Positions 37,853-46,580 of a DNA stretch of 64,000 nucleotides are shown here, piece after piece. The translations under genes were made by a program, and so were the position numbers. The stretch's first letter is position 1, and every line of letters begins with the position of its first letter. The notes under the pieces were generated by a model. The model was not told where the DNA came from. It searched no databases and saw only the letters and a program-made list of their open reading frames with translations. Source of the DNA: Cupriavidus sp. (lineage in GTDB: Bacteria > Pseudomonadota > Gammaproteobacteria > Burkholderiales > Burkholderiaceae); NCBI GenBank assembly GCA_031181345.1, contig JAPSLC010000024.1:1-64000 (forward strand), in the 5' to 3' direction.

Positions 37853-38865
37853 GATGTGGTGCTCCCGCGGCCGGCACCGCCGGAGGCGTTGGCATCGGCG
37901 CGCATATTGTCGTCGGCCCGATTCATCATGTGGATGAACACATCCTCCAGGCTGGTGTCGACCGGTGCGATTCGACGCCGGCCCTCGCCGGCCAGCCGCC
38001 GCAGCGTGGCCTCGAGCGCGGCGGCGTCGCGGCCGGTCACATGCAGCGCGTTGCCGAACACGACCGTCTGTTCGACCGCGGCTTCGTCGGCCAGCCGACG
38101 CGACAGCGCGTTCAGGTCGCCGCCCTCGACCGACCAGGTCGACAAGCCTTGCGCCGCCACCACCTGCTCGGCGGTGCCCTGCGCCAGCAGCTTGCCGTAG
38201 GCGATATAGGCCAGCTTGTGGCAGCGCTCGGCCTCGTCCATGTAGTGCGTGCTGACCAGCACCGAGATGCCGCGCGCGGCCAGCCGGTGCAGCTGTTCCC
38301 AGAAGTCGCGGCGCGCCTTCGGATCGACGCCCGCGGTGGGTTCGTCAAGCAGCAGCAGTTCGGGCTCGTGCAGCAGGCATGCCGCCAGCGCCAGCCGCTG
38401 CTTCCAGCCGCCCGACAGCGCGCCGGCAAGCTGGCGCGCGCGGCTGGCCAGGCCCAGGCCGTCCAGCGCGCGTTCGACCGCCGCCTGGCGGTCGGGCACG
38501 CCATAGACACGCGCGACGAAGTCCAGGTTTTCGCGGATCGACAGGTCTTCCCAGTACGAGAACTTCTGCGTCATATAGCCGACGCGGCGCTTGATCTGCG
38601 CGCTGTCGCGCAGGATGTCGTAGCCCAGGCAGGTGCCATGGCCGGCGTCGGGCGTCAGCAGCCCGCACATCATGCGGATCGACGTGGTCTTGCCGCTGCC
38701 GTTGGGGCCGAGGAAGCCGAAGATCTCGCCGCGGCGCACCTGCAGCGTCAGGCCGTCGACCACCTGCTTGTCGCCGAAGCGCTTGCCGAGCTCGTGCACG
38801 TCGATCGCCAGTTCGGGGGCGTCGCGCTCGAACGTCGGGGTGGCGGCTGGCGCGGTGCCGTTCAT
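37849..38865 (-). CDS. ABC-2 exporter ATP-binding protein
   Basis: 338 residues with a single nucleotide-binding domain: Walker A GPNGSGKTTS, Q-loop MTQKFSYWEDLSI, signature LSGGWKQRLALAACLL, Walker B LLLLDEPTAGVDP and switch His in VSTHYMDEAERC. The C-terminal extension (about 240-338) is typical of YbhF/DrrA-like exporters. Its ATG overlaps the HlyD stop (ATGA at 38862-38865) and its stop overlaps the permease start. E. coli YbhF carries two ATPase domains; this protein carries one. Confidence 0.93.
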   Translation of the reverse strand: MNGTAPAATPTFERDAPELAIDVHELGKRFGDKQVVDGLTLQVRRGEIFGFLGPNGSGKTTSIRMMCGLLTPDAGHGTCLGYDILRDSAQIKRRVGYMTQKFSYWEDLSIRENLDFVARVYGVPDRQAAVERALDGLGLASRARQLAGALSGGWKQRLALAACLLHEPELLLLDEPTAGVDPKARRDFWEQLHRLAARGISVLVSTHYMDEAERCHKLAYIAYGKLLAQGTAEQVVAAQGLSTWSVEGGDLNALSRRLADEAAVEQTVVFGNALHVTGRDAAALEATLRRLAGEGRRRIAPVDTSLEDVFIHMMNRADDNMRADANASGGAGRGSTTS

Positions 38866-39932
38866 GGCCGCGCTCCGCTTGCTTGGGGTGCGGAGGCGGT
38901 TGCGGTCGTCTCCGCCGCTTTTACCCCGGCGTCCACCTCCACCGGCTGGCCCGGATGCAGCCGCGCGGCGTCGGCCGGCGCCGGACGGGCCTCGACCAGG
39001 AAGACCAGCTTGCGCCGCGTCTCGTTGCTGTAGATCACCGGCGGCGTGTATTCGGCCTGGCTGGAGACGTAACGGATCGTCGCCGGAATGGCGGCGCCGC
39101 AGCCGTCGCAGGTCAACCGCACGGCCTGCCCCTGGCGCAGCGTGCCGACCGCCGCTTCGGGCACGAAGAAGCGCACCTTGACGTTGCCCGGCGGTAGCAG
39201 CCGCACCACCGGACTGCCGGCCGGCACCCATTCGCCCTGCCGGTAGAGCGTGTCGTAGACCAGGCTGCCCGCAGGCGCGGCGATGGCCTTGCGCGACAGC
39301 CGCCAGTCGGCCTGCGCCAGCGCGGCGCGCGCGGCCTCGACCTGGGCCTGCTGCGCGCCGCGCCGCGCCTCGCGTCCGGGCAGCCGCGCCGCCGCCAGAT
39401 CGCTGCGCAGCTGGCGCACCCTGGCGGCGTCGGCGTGCGCGGTGGCGCGGCTCTGTTCGAGCTGGGCCTGCGGGATCGCGCCGATGCGCAGCTGCGCCTC
39501 GTCGCGCGCCAGTGCGGCGGCGCTGCGCTGCGCCGCGGCCTCGGCCTGCGCCAGCTGCGCGCGGATGGCGTCGATCTCGGGCGGACGCCGGCCGGTCTGC
39601 AGATCGGCGAGTTCGGCCTGGGCGGCTTCGAGCTGCGCCACCGCCTGCGCGCGTGCGGCGGATTCTTCCTCGGTTTCCAGCGCGAACAGCGGCGCGCCGG
39701 CGGCCACCTGCTGGCCGCGCTCGACGGTCAGCCGTTCCAGCCGGCCGGCGAAGGGCGAAGCGAGATGGACGAACTCGCCCTCGACATAGCCTTGCCAGCG
39801 CGGTGCGGGCGCGTCACCGCACGCCGAGAGGCCCAGTGCCGCGGCCAGGACGCACGCCGGCAACAGCGCGGCGCGACGGGCAGCGTCATGCCGGCGGCAC
39901 AGGTCGTTGCGGGTGGAGTCGGCGTCTGGCAT
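38862..39932 (-). CDS. HlyD/YbhG-like periplasmic adaptor, lipoprotein
   Basis: 356 residues. Signal peptide with lipobox LSAC (Cys38). Membrane-fusion-protein layout: biotinyl-lipoyl half-motif (VHLASPFAGRLERLTVERGQQVAAGAPLFALE), a long coiled-coil hairpin (about 90-205, rich in Ala/Gln/Glu), the second lipoyl half (KAIAAPAGSLVYDTLYRQGEWVPAGSPVVRL) and a beta-barrel. It bridges the inner-membrane ABC exporter and the NodT-type outer-membrane protein. It follows the TetR gene by 24 bases. Confidence 0.92.
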   Translation of the reverse strand: MPDADSTRNDLCRRHDAARRAALLPACVLAAALGLSACGDAPAPRWQGYVEGEFVHLASPFAGRLERLTVERGQQVAAGAPLFALETEEESAARAQAVAQLEAAQAELADLQTGRRPPEIDAIRAQLAQAEAAAQRSAAALARDEAQLRIGAIPQAQLEQSRATAHADAARVRQLRSDLAAARLPGREARRGAQQAQVEAARAALAQADWRLSRKAIAAPAGSLVYDTLYRQGEWVPAGSPVVRLLPPGNVKVRFFVPEAAVGTLRQGQAVRLTCDGCGAAIPATIRYVSSQAEYTPPVIYSNETRRKLVFLVEARPAPADAARLHPGQPVEVDAGVKAAETTATASAPQASGARP

Positions 39933-39956
39933 GGCGGTGCGATCGGTCGGTGGCGC

Positions 39957-40805
39957 CTAGCGGCGCGCGACGGGACGAGCCCGTCGGCCGCTAGTGCCAG
40001 GGTCGGTGGAACGGATGCCATGCGTCAGCAGCGTGCGCGCATGCGCGACCATGGCGTCGACATCGACGGCATCGGCCCCGGGCAGGCGCCGCCAGATATG
40101 GCCGGTGGCCAGCGGCAGCAGCGCCAGCCCGATCACCGAGACCATCAGCAGCGGCGGCGCCAGCGCGGCGTCGATCCGGCCGCGCTCGCGCGCGGCGCTC
40201 AGCGCGGCGACCACGACGCCGAGGCGTTGCAGCCCGAAGCGCTGAAGCACGCGTTCGCGCAGCTGGCCCTCGCCGGTGACGATCTCGCGCACCCACAGGG
40301 CCGGAAACCATGGCGTGGCGACGGCCGCGCGGATCAACCGCTCGGCGATGCCGGCCAGCAGCGCCGCGGGATCCGCAACGGTGTCGGGGGTCTCGGTGGC
40401 GGCATCGGCTTCGCTGGTGCCCGTCGGTGCAAAGACCCGGTCCACCAGCGGCCCGAGCCGTTCCTCGGCCACGGCATCGAGCAGACGACTCCGGTCGCCG
40501 AAGTAGTAGTGGACCAGGGCCGGCGTCACGCCGGCACGGGCGGCGATGGCCTTGACCTGGGTCGCCGCGATGCCGTGCTCGGCAAACAGCGTTACGGCGG
40601 CATCGAGCAGGCGCTCGCGCTGATCCTGGACGGCCAGCGCGCGGCCTGGACCGCGCGGCGGCGCGCTGCCGAGGCCCTGGGCCGCCGCCGCGCTGCGCCC
40701 CGGACGACCGGGGCGGCCAGGGCCACGCAAGGGCGCGCCCTCCTGGGGCGAAGCGGGCAGGGCGGCAGGGGAAGGGGCGGAGGAACGGGAGCGGCGGGCG
40801 GTCAT
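39957..40805 (-). CDS. TetR-family repressor of the efflux operon
   Basis: 282 residues. An unusual 60-residue N-terminal extension rich in Arg/Pro/Gly/Ala precedes the TetR helix-turn-helix (RERLLDAAVTLFAEHGIAATQVKAIAARAGVTPALVHYYFGDRSRLLDAV, about 63-112). The C-terminal ligand/dimer domain matches the CecR-like group (CecR of E. coli controls ybhGFSR, an exporter like this one). First gene of the operon, 24 bases before the adaptor gene. A 22-bp AT-rich inverted repeat lies 24 bases upstream of its start, consistent with autorepression. The extension could be an annotation artefact if translation starts further in, but no better start is evident. Confidence 0.9.
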   Translation of the reverse strand: MTARRSRSSAPSPAALPASPQEGAPLRGPGRPGRPGRSAAAAQGLGSAPPRGPGRALAVQDQRERLLDAAVTLFAEHGIAATQVKAIAARAGVTPALVHYYFGDRSRLLDAVAEERLGPLVDRVFAPTGTSEADAATETPDTVADPAALLAGIAERLIRAAVATPWFPALWVREIVTGEGQLRERVLQRFGLQRLGVVVAALSAARERGRIDAALAPPLLMVSVIGLALLPLATGHIWRRLPGADAVDVDAMVAHARTLLTHGIRSTDPGTSGRRARPVARR

Positions 40806-40828
40806 GGTCGGAATCTCGTTCGCTGGAT

Positions 40829-40850
40829 ATTAATTGGCACATTAATTAAT
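40829..40850. promoter_or_regulatory. Candidate TetR operator
   Basis: ATTAATT (40829-40835), 8 bp, AATTAAT (40844-40850): a perfect inverted repeat, strikingly AT-rich in this GC-rich genome, 24 bases upstream of the TetR gene start and overlapping where its promoter must be. Confidence 0.58.
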
Positions 40851-40926
40851 TCAAGGGCTGTTACAAAGAAGCCGGCGCAGCGCTGTCGCGCCCACGCCGG
40901 CCGGTCCTTGCCCTCGGAGGGAGGCT

Positions 40927-41760
40927 TTACTGCCGCGCGTTGCGCCGGTTATCCGGCCACGGCGTGTTGAAGTTGGTGCGGAAGGGATTGATGTCGAGCC
41001 CGCCGCGCCGCGTGTAGCGCGCGTAGACCGCCAGCTTGACCGGCTTGCACTGGCGCAGCACGTCCATGAAGATGCGCTCGACGCACTGCTCGTGGAACTC
41101 GTTGTGGTTGCGGAACGAGATCAGGTACTTCAGCAACCCTTCCTGGTCGATCGGCGCGCCGACATAGCGGATCTGCACACTGCCCCAGTCGGGCTGGCCG
41201 GTGACCAGGCAGTTCGACTTGAGCAGATGCGAGACCAGCGTTTCCTCGACCGGGGTCTCTTCCTGGTCGGCGCGCAGCAGCTGCGGCGCCGGCTCGTAGA
41301 TGTCGGTCTCGATATCGAGCCGGTCCAGCAGCAGGCCGTCGAGCTCGCCCATCTGCTGGCGGGCGAAGTCGGGCTCCGCGGTCAGCCGCACCTGCACCGC
41401 GCCGCCGGTGGCTTCGGACAGGTCCTGGCGCAGCAGCTGCTGCAGCGCCTCGGGCGATTCCAGTTGGGTCTGGTTGAAGCTGTTCAGGTACAGCTTGAAC
41501 GACTTCGATTCGACGATGTTCGGCGTGTCGGCCGGAATGATGAAGCTGGCCAGCGCGACCTGGGGCTTGCCCTTGAGATTGAGCCACGACAGCTCGTAGG
41601 CATTCCAGATGTCCACGCCGAAGAACGGCACCGCGCGGCCATCGGGCAGGCCGATCTCGGCGCGCTTGGGCGCGCGCGGGATCGGAAACAGCAGGCTGGC
41701 GTCGTACTCGGTCTTGTAGGCCGAGACTTTGCCCAGCGGCGAATGTTCGGGCACGGTCAT
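40927..41760 (-). CDS. queF: QueF, NADPH-dependent preQ0 reductase
   Basis: 277 residues, the long (bimodular) form of 7-cyano-7-deazaguanine reductase, which converts preQ0 to preQ1 in queuosine tRNA modification. Active-site Cys184 in [12 protein letters not shown] with Asp191; NADPH-binding [15 protein letters not shown] (about 84-98); [13 protein letters not shown] near 223 with the substrate Glu/His pair. T-fold halves at about 20-140 and 165-275. It lies downstream of ilvA in the same direction, separated by 87 bases that contain a 9-bp tandem repeat. No preQ1 riboswitch was seen before it. Confidence 0.97.
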   Translation of the reverse strand: MTVPEHSPLGKVSAYKTEYDASLLFPIPRAPKRAEIGLPDGRAVPFFGVDIWNAYELSWLNLKGKPQVALASFIIPADTPNIVESKSFKLYLNSFNQTQLESPEALQQLLRQDLSEATGGAVQVRLTAEPDFARQQMGELDGLLLDRLDIETDIYEPAPQLLRADQEETPVEETLVSHLLKSNCLVTGQPDWGSVQIRYVGAPIDQEGLLKYLISFRNHNEFHEQCVERIFMDVLRQCKPVKLAVYARYTRRGGLDINPFRTNFNTPWPDNRRNARQ

Positions 41761-41790
41761 GGGGACTCCTGTCGGGTTCCGCGAGTCGGG

Positions 41791-41835
41791 GCGATTCGGG
41801 CGATTCGGGCGATTCGGGCGGTTCGGGCGATTCGG
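41791..41835. repeat. 9-bp tandem repeat, five copies, between ilvA and queF
   Basis: Five copies of gcgattcgg (fourth copy gcggttcgg), in exact 9-bp register, with a degenerate copy (gcgagtcgg) at 41781. Begins 12 bases after the ilvA stop in the direction of transcription and fills most of the spacer to queF. Confidence 0.93.
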
Positions 41836-41847
41836 CGGCGGGCGCCG

Positions 41848-43386
41848 TCACGCCAGGAACAGCTTGTAGACCGGGTTGTCGGTTTCTTCCCAGTGTAAAT
41901 AACCGAGCGTGGCAAGGAAGGCGCGGAATTCGCGCTTCTCGTTCTTCGGCACCTGGATGCCGACCAGGATGTTGGACGTGTCGGCCCCCTGGTTGCGGTA
42001 GTGGAACAGGCTGATGTTCCAGTTCGGGCTCATGCTCGACAGGAATTTCATCAGCGCGCCCGGACGCTCGGGGAATTCGAAGCGGTACAGCAGTTCGTCC
42101 TGCGCCAGCGCCGAGTGTCCGCCGACCATATAGCGGATGTGCTGCTTGGCCAGTTCGTCGTTCGACAGGTCCAGCGCGGCAAAGCCATGGCGGCGGAAGC
42201 CCGCGGCGAGCTTGTCGCTCTCGGCACGGCTGCCGATCTGCACGCCGACGAAGATGTGCGCGAGCTGGTTGTCGGCGATCCGGTAATTGAACTCGGTCAC
42301 GTTGCGGGTGCCCAGCTGCTCGCAGAAGCGGCGGAAGCTGCCGCGTTCCTCGGGGATGGTCACCGCGAACACCGCCTCGCGCGCCTCGCCGACCTCGGCT
42401 CGCTCTGCCACGAAGCGCAGGCGGTCGAAGTTCATGTTGGCGCCCGAGGCGATCGCCACCAGGTTCTTGCCCTTGAGCTTCTCGCGCTCGGCATACGCCT
42501 TCAGGCCGGCGACGGCCAGCGCGCCGGACGGCTCGAGGATGCTGCGGGTGTCCTGGAACACGTCCTTGACGCCGGCGCACAGCGCGTCGGTATCGACCAG
42601 CACGATCTCGTCGACCAGCTCGCGTGCGATGCGGAAGGTCTCCTTGCCGGCCAGCTTGACGGCGGTGCCGTCCGAGAACAGGCCCACGTCCTTCAGTTCG
42701 ACGCGCTTGCCGGCCTCGATCGAGCGCTTCATCGCGTCCGAGTCCACCGTCTGCACGCCGATCACCTTGATCTCGGGCCGCACCGCCTTGATGTACGACG
42801 CCACCCCGGCGATCAGGCCGCCGCCGCCGATGGCGACGAACACGGCGTGGAGCGGGCCCGGATGCTGGCGCAGAATTTCCATTGCGACGGTGCCCTGGCC
42901 GGCAATGACCTCGGGGTCGTCGAACGGATGGATGAACGTCAGTTTGTGCTTGCGCTGCAGTTCGGCGGCGTGCTGGTAGGCGTCGCTGTACGACTCGCCG
43001 TGCAGCACCACCTGCACCCACTTGCCGCCGTGCTTGCGCACCGCGTCGATCTTGACCTGCGGCGTGGTCACCGGCATCGCGATGATGGCCTTGCACTCCA
43101 TCCGCGCCGCGGCCAGCGCGACGCCCTGCGCATGGTTGCCGGCCGAGGCGGCGATCACGCCGCGCTTGAGTTCGTCGGCGGTCAGCGAGGCCATCTTGTT
43201 GTAGGCGCCGCGCAGCTTGAACGAGAACACCGGCTGGGTGTCCTCGCGCTTGAACCAGACCCCGTTGCCGATTCGCGCCGACAGTTCGCGGGCGTAGGTC
43301 AGCTCGGTCTCCTGCGCCACGTCGTACACCTTGGCGGTCAGGATCTTCTTCAGATAGTCGGGTTTGCTGGCTGTCTTGCGGGTCAT
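41848..43386 (-). CDS. ilvA: Threonine ammonia-lyase, biosynthetic
   Basis: 512 residues. PLP enzyme that deaminates threonine to 2-oxobutanoate, the first committed step of isoleucine synthesis. PLP lysine in FSFKLRGAYN (Lys57), phosphate-binding glycine loop GGGGLIAGVA (about 190), SGANMNFDRLRFV, and two ACT-like regulatory domains at the C-terminus (about 335-420 and 430-510; ERPGALMKFLSSM), giving feedback by isoleucine as in E. coli IlvA. Start at MTRKTASKPDYLKK; upstream in-frame codons encode Arg/Pro-rich sequence and overlap a leader hairpin. Confidence 0.97.
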   Translation of the reverse strand: MTRKTASKPDYLKKILTAKVYDVAQETELTYARELSARIGNGVWFKREDTQPVFSFKLRGAYNKMASLTADELKRGVIAASAGNHAQGVALAAARMECKAIIAMPVTTPQVKIDAVRKHGGKWVQVVLHGESYSDAYQHAAELQRKHKLTFIHPFDDPEVIAGQGTVAMEILRQHPGPLHAVFVAIGGGGLIAGVASYIKAVRPEIKVIGVQTVDSDAMKRSIEAGKRVELKDVGLFSDGTAVKLAGKETFRIARELVDEIVLVDTDALCAGVKDVFQDTRSILEPSGALAVAGLKAYAEREKLKGKNLVAIASGANMNFDRLRFVAERAEVGEAREAVFAVTIPEERGSFRRFCEQLGTRNVTEFNYRIADNQLAHIFVGVQIGSRAESDKLAAGFRRHGFAALDLSNDELAKQHIRYMVGGHSALAQDELLYRFEFPERPGALMKFLSSMSPNWNISLFHYRNQGADTSNILVGIQVPKNEKREFRAFLATLGYLHWEETDNPVYKLFLA

Positions 43387-43763
43387 GTCGACGACCGGCG
43401 CGGGGGCCGGATTGGATGGACGGAGAAGGCGGAGGGCCGGCGCCGGGAGACGGGCGCGCGGAAGGCGGTTCGGGATCGTGGCGCGCTGCACTGCTGAGCT
43501 CCGGCTCAGCATTTGCTCAGTACCTGCGCCGCCCCCGGCATCGGCCGTGGCGTTCGGGAAACCGCTAATGATAAAGGATCGGGCGGCGCCGAGTCCCCAT
43601 GGCGCGCGGTGCCGTGCCTTGGTGCGGGCCCCCGGCGCGCCGCACCGCCGCGGTGCGCCCCACGGTGCCTCAGCGGGCCGGGCGCGTGCGCCAGTGACGC
43701 TTGCGCCTTGTAGGACGCCGTCCGGTGGACGCTCGTCAAGCTATCGTGATACGGTGTGCGGCG
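43387..43763. other. Divergent intergenic region, ilvA / otsB
   Basis: 377 bases without a supported gene. On the ilvA side there is a hairpin GCTGAGC-TCCG-GCTCAGC (43493-43510), about 107 bases upstream of the ATG, and a possible minus-strand -10 TATCAT (43573-43568) without a clear -35. No leader peptide rich in Ile/Thr codons was found, so classical attenuation is not supported. The otsB side shows no strong promoter. Confidence 0.45.
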
Positions 43764-44648
43764 ATGTCATCCCTTCCGCTGATCGATCCCGATAACGCGC
43801 TATTCCTCGACTTCGACGGCACGCTGGCCGACCTGGCGCCACGCCCGGAGCTCGTGCAGGTCGAGGCGGGACTGGTGGGAACGCTGCGCGCGCTGCACCG
43901 GCAGCTGGGCGGCGCGGTCGCGATCGTATCGGGGCGCACCATCGCCGAACTCGACGCCTTCCTGGCGCCGCTGCAACTGCCCACCGCGGGCGTGCACGGC
44001 GCCGAACTGCGCGACGCCGAGGGCCGGCGGCTCGAAGTCCCCGCGCCCGACCTGGACCGGCTGCACCGCCGGCTCGAAGACTTCGCGCGCGGCCATCCCG
44101 GCCTGCGGCTCGAGCGCAAGCCGATGGCGCTCGCGGTGCACTACCGCGCGGCGCCCGAGCTGGAGACGCTGGTGCGCGAGCAGGTCGCCCAGGCGCTGGG
44201 CGACGTCAGCGGACTCGAAATGCTCCACGGCAAGATGGTGGTCGAGGTCAAGCCGGCCGGCGTCACCAAGGGCAGCGCGGTCGAACTGATCATGCGCTCG
44301 CCGCCCTTCGCGGGCCGCCTGCCGATCTTCGCCGGCGACGACGTGACCGACGAGGACGGCTTCGCGATGGTCGCCCACCTGGGCGGCGTCGGCGTGCTGG
44401 TCGGCCAGCGGGCGAGCGCCGCCACCGTCAGCGTGCCGGCGCCCGCGGACCTGCGCGCCTGGCTGCATCGCAGCGCCAGGGCGCTCGACGGCGGCGAGGC
44501 GGCCGAAACCCACGCGCCGCCAGCCGCGCATGCCGGCGAGACCCGGAGCGATCCCGACACCGCTGCCGCGCCCGCCGCGGCCACCGCCGCCACTGCGGGC
44601 CCGTCCGGCAGCGGCAGCAATCCATCCGCGTCTACCACCTCATCCTGA
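43764..44648 (+). CDS. otsB: Trehalose-6-phosphate phosphatase
   Basis: 294 residues. HAD-fold phosphatase with nucleophile motif LFLDFDGTLADL (Asp16/Asp18), IVSGRTIAEL, GVHGAELRD, KPAGVTKGSAVELI and metal motif GDDVTDEDGF (about 193-202). Converts trehalose 6-phosphate from OtsA to trehalose. The last 45 residues (from about 250) are an Ala/Pro/Thr/Ser-rich disordered tail absent from E. coli OtsB. A TTG start 63 bases upstream is possible but less likely. First gene of the otsB-GH15-otsA cluster; the next gene begins 14 bases after its stop. Confidence 0.95.
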   Translation: MSSLPLIDPDNALFLDFDGTLADLAPRPELVQVEAGLVGTLRALHRQLGGAVAIVSGRTIAELDAFLAPLQLPTAGVHGAELRDAEGRRLEVPAPDLDRLHRRLEDFARGHPGLRLERKPMALAVHYRAAPELETLVREQVAQALGDVSGLEMLHGKMVVEVKPAGVTKGSAVELIMRSPPFAGRLPIFAGDDVTDEDGFAMVAHLGGVGVLVGQRASAATVSVPAPADLRAWLHRSARALDGGEAAETHAPPAAHAGETRSDPDTAAAPAAATAATAGPSGSGSNPSASTTSS

Positions 44649-44662
44649 CAAGGGGGAAGTTA

Positions 44663-46525
44663 GTGAGTCAGCCTGAATCCGGCGTAGCGCGCAATTGCGC
44701 CGACGAGGTCAACAGCGACGGCACACGGCAGGGCGGGCGATATTGCCCGCCTTCGCTATCGCTGGGCATGATCGGCAACTGCGCCTTCTCGGCGCTGGTC
44801 GATTCGCGCGGCCGCATCGTCTGGTGCTGCCTGCCGCGCTTCGACGGCGATCCGGTCTTCAATGCGCTGCTCGACCCGAGCGAGAACGCCGGCCATTTCT
44901 CGATCGAGATCGAGGACTTCGCCGAATCGCGCCAATGGTACGAGCCGAACACCGCGGTGCTGCGCACGCGCCTGACCGACCGCCACGGCAACTGCCTCGA
45001 GATCACCGATTTCGCCCCGCGCTTCTTCCGCCTCGGCCGGTATTTCCGTCCGCTGACGCTGGTGCGGCGCATCCGCCCGATCAAGGGCGCGCCGCGCGTG
45101 CGCGTGTCGATCGCGCCGCGCTTCAACTGGGGCCGCACGGTGCCGCAGACCTCGCGCGGCAGCAGCCATGTGCGCTTCATCGGCGACGACATGACGCTGC
45201 GCATGACCACCGACGCGCCGCTGACGTACGTGATGGCCAACACGCCGTTCCTGGTCACGCAGGGCATGAACTTCATCCTCGGCCCCGACGAGACGCTGCA
45301 GCACGGCGTCGACGAGACCGCGCGCGACTTCGAGCAGGAGACCATCTCGTACTGGAAGCTGTGGACGCGCCGGCTGGCGGTGCCGCGCGAATGGCAGGAC
45401 GCGGTGATCCGCGCCGCCATCACGCTGAAGATGTCGCTGTACGAGGAGACCGGCGCGATCGTCGCGGCGATGACCACCAGCATTCCCGAGGCGCCGCACA
45501 GCGGCCGCAACTGGGACTATCGCTTCTGCTGGCTGCGCGATGCCTTCTTCGTGATCCGCGCGCTCAACAGCCTGTCGGAGGTCGGCACCATGGAGGACTA
45601 TCTGCGCTGGATGTCCAATGTGGTGATGCAGTCCAAGGACGGCCATATCCAGCCGCTGTACGGCATCGGCCTCGAACGCGAACTGCCCGAGAGCGTGCTC
45701 GACCATGTCGCCGGCTACCGCGGCATGGGACCGGTGCGGGTCGGCAACCAGGCTCAGGAACACTTCCAGCACGACGTCTACGGCAATGTGGTGCTCGGCG
45801 CCGCGCAGGCCTTCCACGACCACCGGCTGCTGCATCGCGGTGGCCCAGCCGAATACCGCGTGCTGGAACAGGTCGGCGAGCAGGCGGTACGCGTGTTCGG
45901 CACGCCGGACGCCGGCATGTGGGAGCTGCGCACGCGCGCACGGGTGCATACCTCGTCGGCGCTGATGAGCTGGGCGGCCTGCGATCGCCTGGCCAAGATC
46001 GGCGACAAGCTGCAGCTGCCGGCGCGCGCGGCCTACTGGCGCAAGCATGCGGACACGATGCGCGAGCGCATCCTGCGCGAGTCGTGGAGCGAGGAACGCC
46101 AGGCCTTCGCCGAAAGCTTCGGCGGCCGCGAGCTCGACGCCAGCGTGCTGCTGATGGCCGAGGTCGGCTTCATCGATCCGCGCGACGCGCGCTTCGTCGC
46201 GACGATCGAGCGCCTGGAAGAGGTGCTGTGCGACGGCCCGTACATGCGCCGCTACGAGGCGCCCGACGATTTCGGCAAGCCCGAGACCGCCTTCAACATC
46301 TGCACCTTCTGGCGGATCGATGCGCTGGCGCGCATCGGCCGCAAGGAACAGGCACGCGAGATCTTCGAGGCGATGCTGGCCGCGCGCAATCCGCTCGGCC
46401 TGCTGTCCGAGGACACGCATCCGGTCACCGGCGAAATGTGGGGCAATTTCCCGCAGACCTATTCGATGGTCGGCCTGATCAACGGCGCGATGCGCCTGTC
46501 GTCGCCATGGGACGCGGTGATCTGA
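44663..46525 (+). CDS. GH15-family glucoamylase/trehalase-like glycosidase
   Basis: 620 residues, GTG start with strong AGGGGGAAG ribosome site. N-terminal beta-sandwich domain (about 30-230; IGNCAFSALVDSRGRIVWCCLPRFDGDPVF) followed by the (alpha/alpha)6 barrel with GRNWDYRFCWLRDAFF (about 280-295) containing the conserved acid region, and FNICTFWRIDALARIGR near the C-terminus. GH15 includes glucoamylases, glucodextranases and mycobacterial-type trehalases. Sitting between otsB and otsA, a trehalase or alpha-glucan-processing role is plausible. No signal peptide, so cytoplasmic. Confidence 0.92.
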   Translation: MSQPESGVARNCADEVNSDGTRQGGRYCPPSLSLGMIGNCAFSALVDSRGRIVWCCLPRFDGDPVFNALLDPSENAGHFSIEIEDFAESRQWYEPNTAVLRTRLTDRHGNCLEITDFAPRFFRLGRYFRPLTLVRRIRPIKGAPRVRVSIAPRFNWGRTVPQTSRGSSHVRFIGDDMTLRMTTDAPLTYVMANTPFLVTQGMNFILGPDETLQHGVDETARDFEQETISYWKLWTRRLAVPREWQDAVIRAAITLKMSLYEETGAIVAAMTTSIPEAPHSGRNWDYRFCWLRDAFFVIRALNSLSEVGTMEDYLRWMSNVVMQSKDGHIQPLYGIGLERELPESVLDHVAGYRGMGPVRVGNQAQEHFQHDVYGNVVLGAAQAFHDHRLLHRGGPAEYRVLEQVGEQAVRVFGTPDAGMWELRTRARVHTSSALMSWAACDRLAKIGDKLQLPARAAYWRKHADTMRERILRESWSEERQAFAESFGGRELDASVLLMAEVGFIDPRDARFVATIERLEEVLCDGPYMRRYEAPDDFGKPETAFNICTFWRIDALARIGRKEQAREIFEAMLAARNPLGLLSEDTHPVTGEMWGNFPQTYSMVGLINGAMRLSSPWDAVI

Positions 46526-46580
46526 GCCGGCCCCGATTCACCGGGCGGCGCGCGCCGGCGCGTCGCCACACAGGAGGCCT

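Noticed and set aside
41761..41847. preQ1 riboswitch upstream of queF
   Set aside because: The 87-base gap is mostly a 9-bp tandem repeat with no A-rich tail or pseudoknot pattern.
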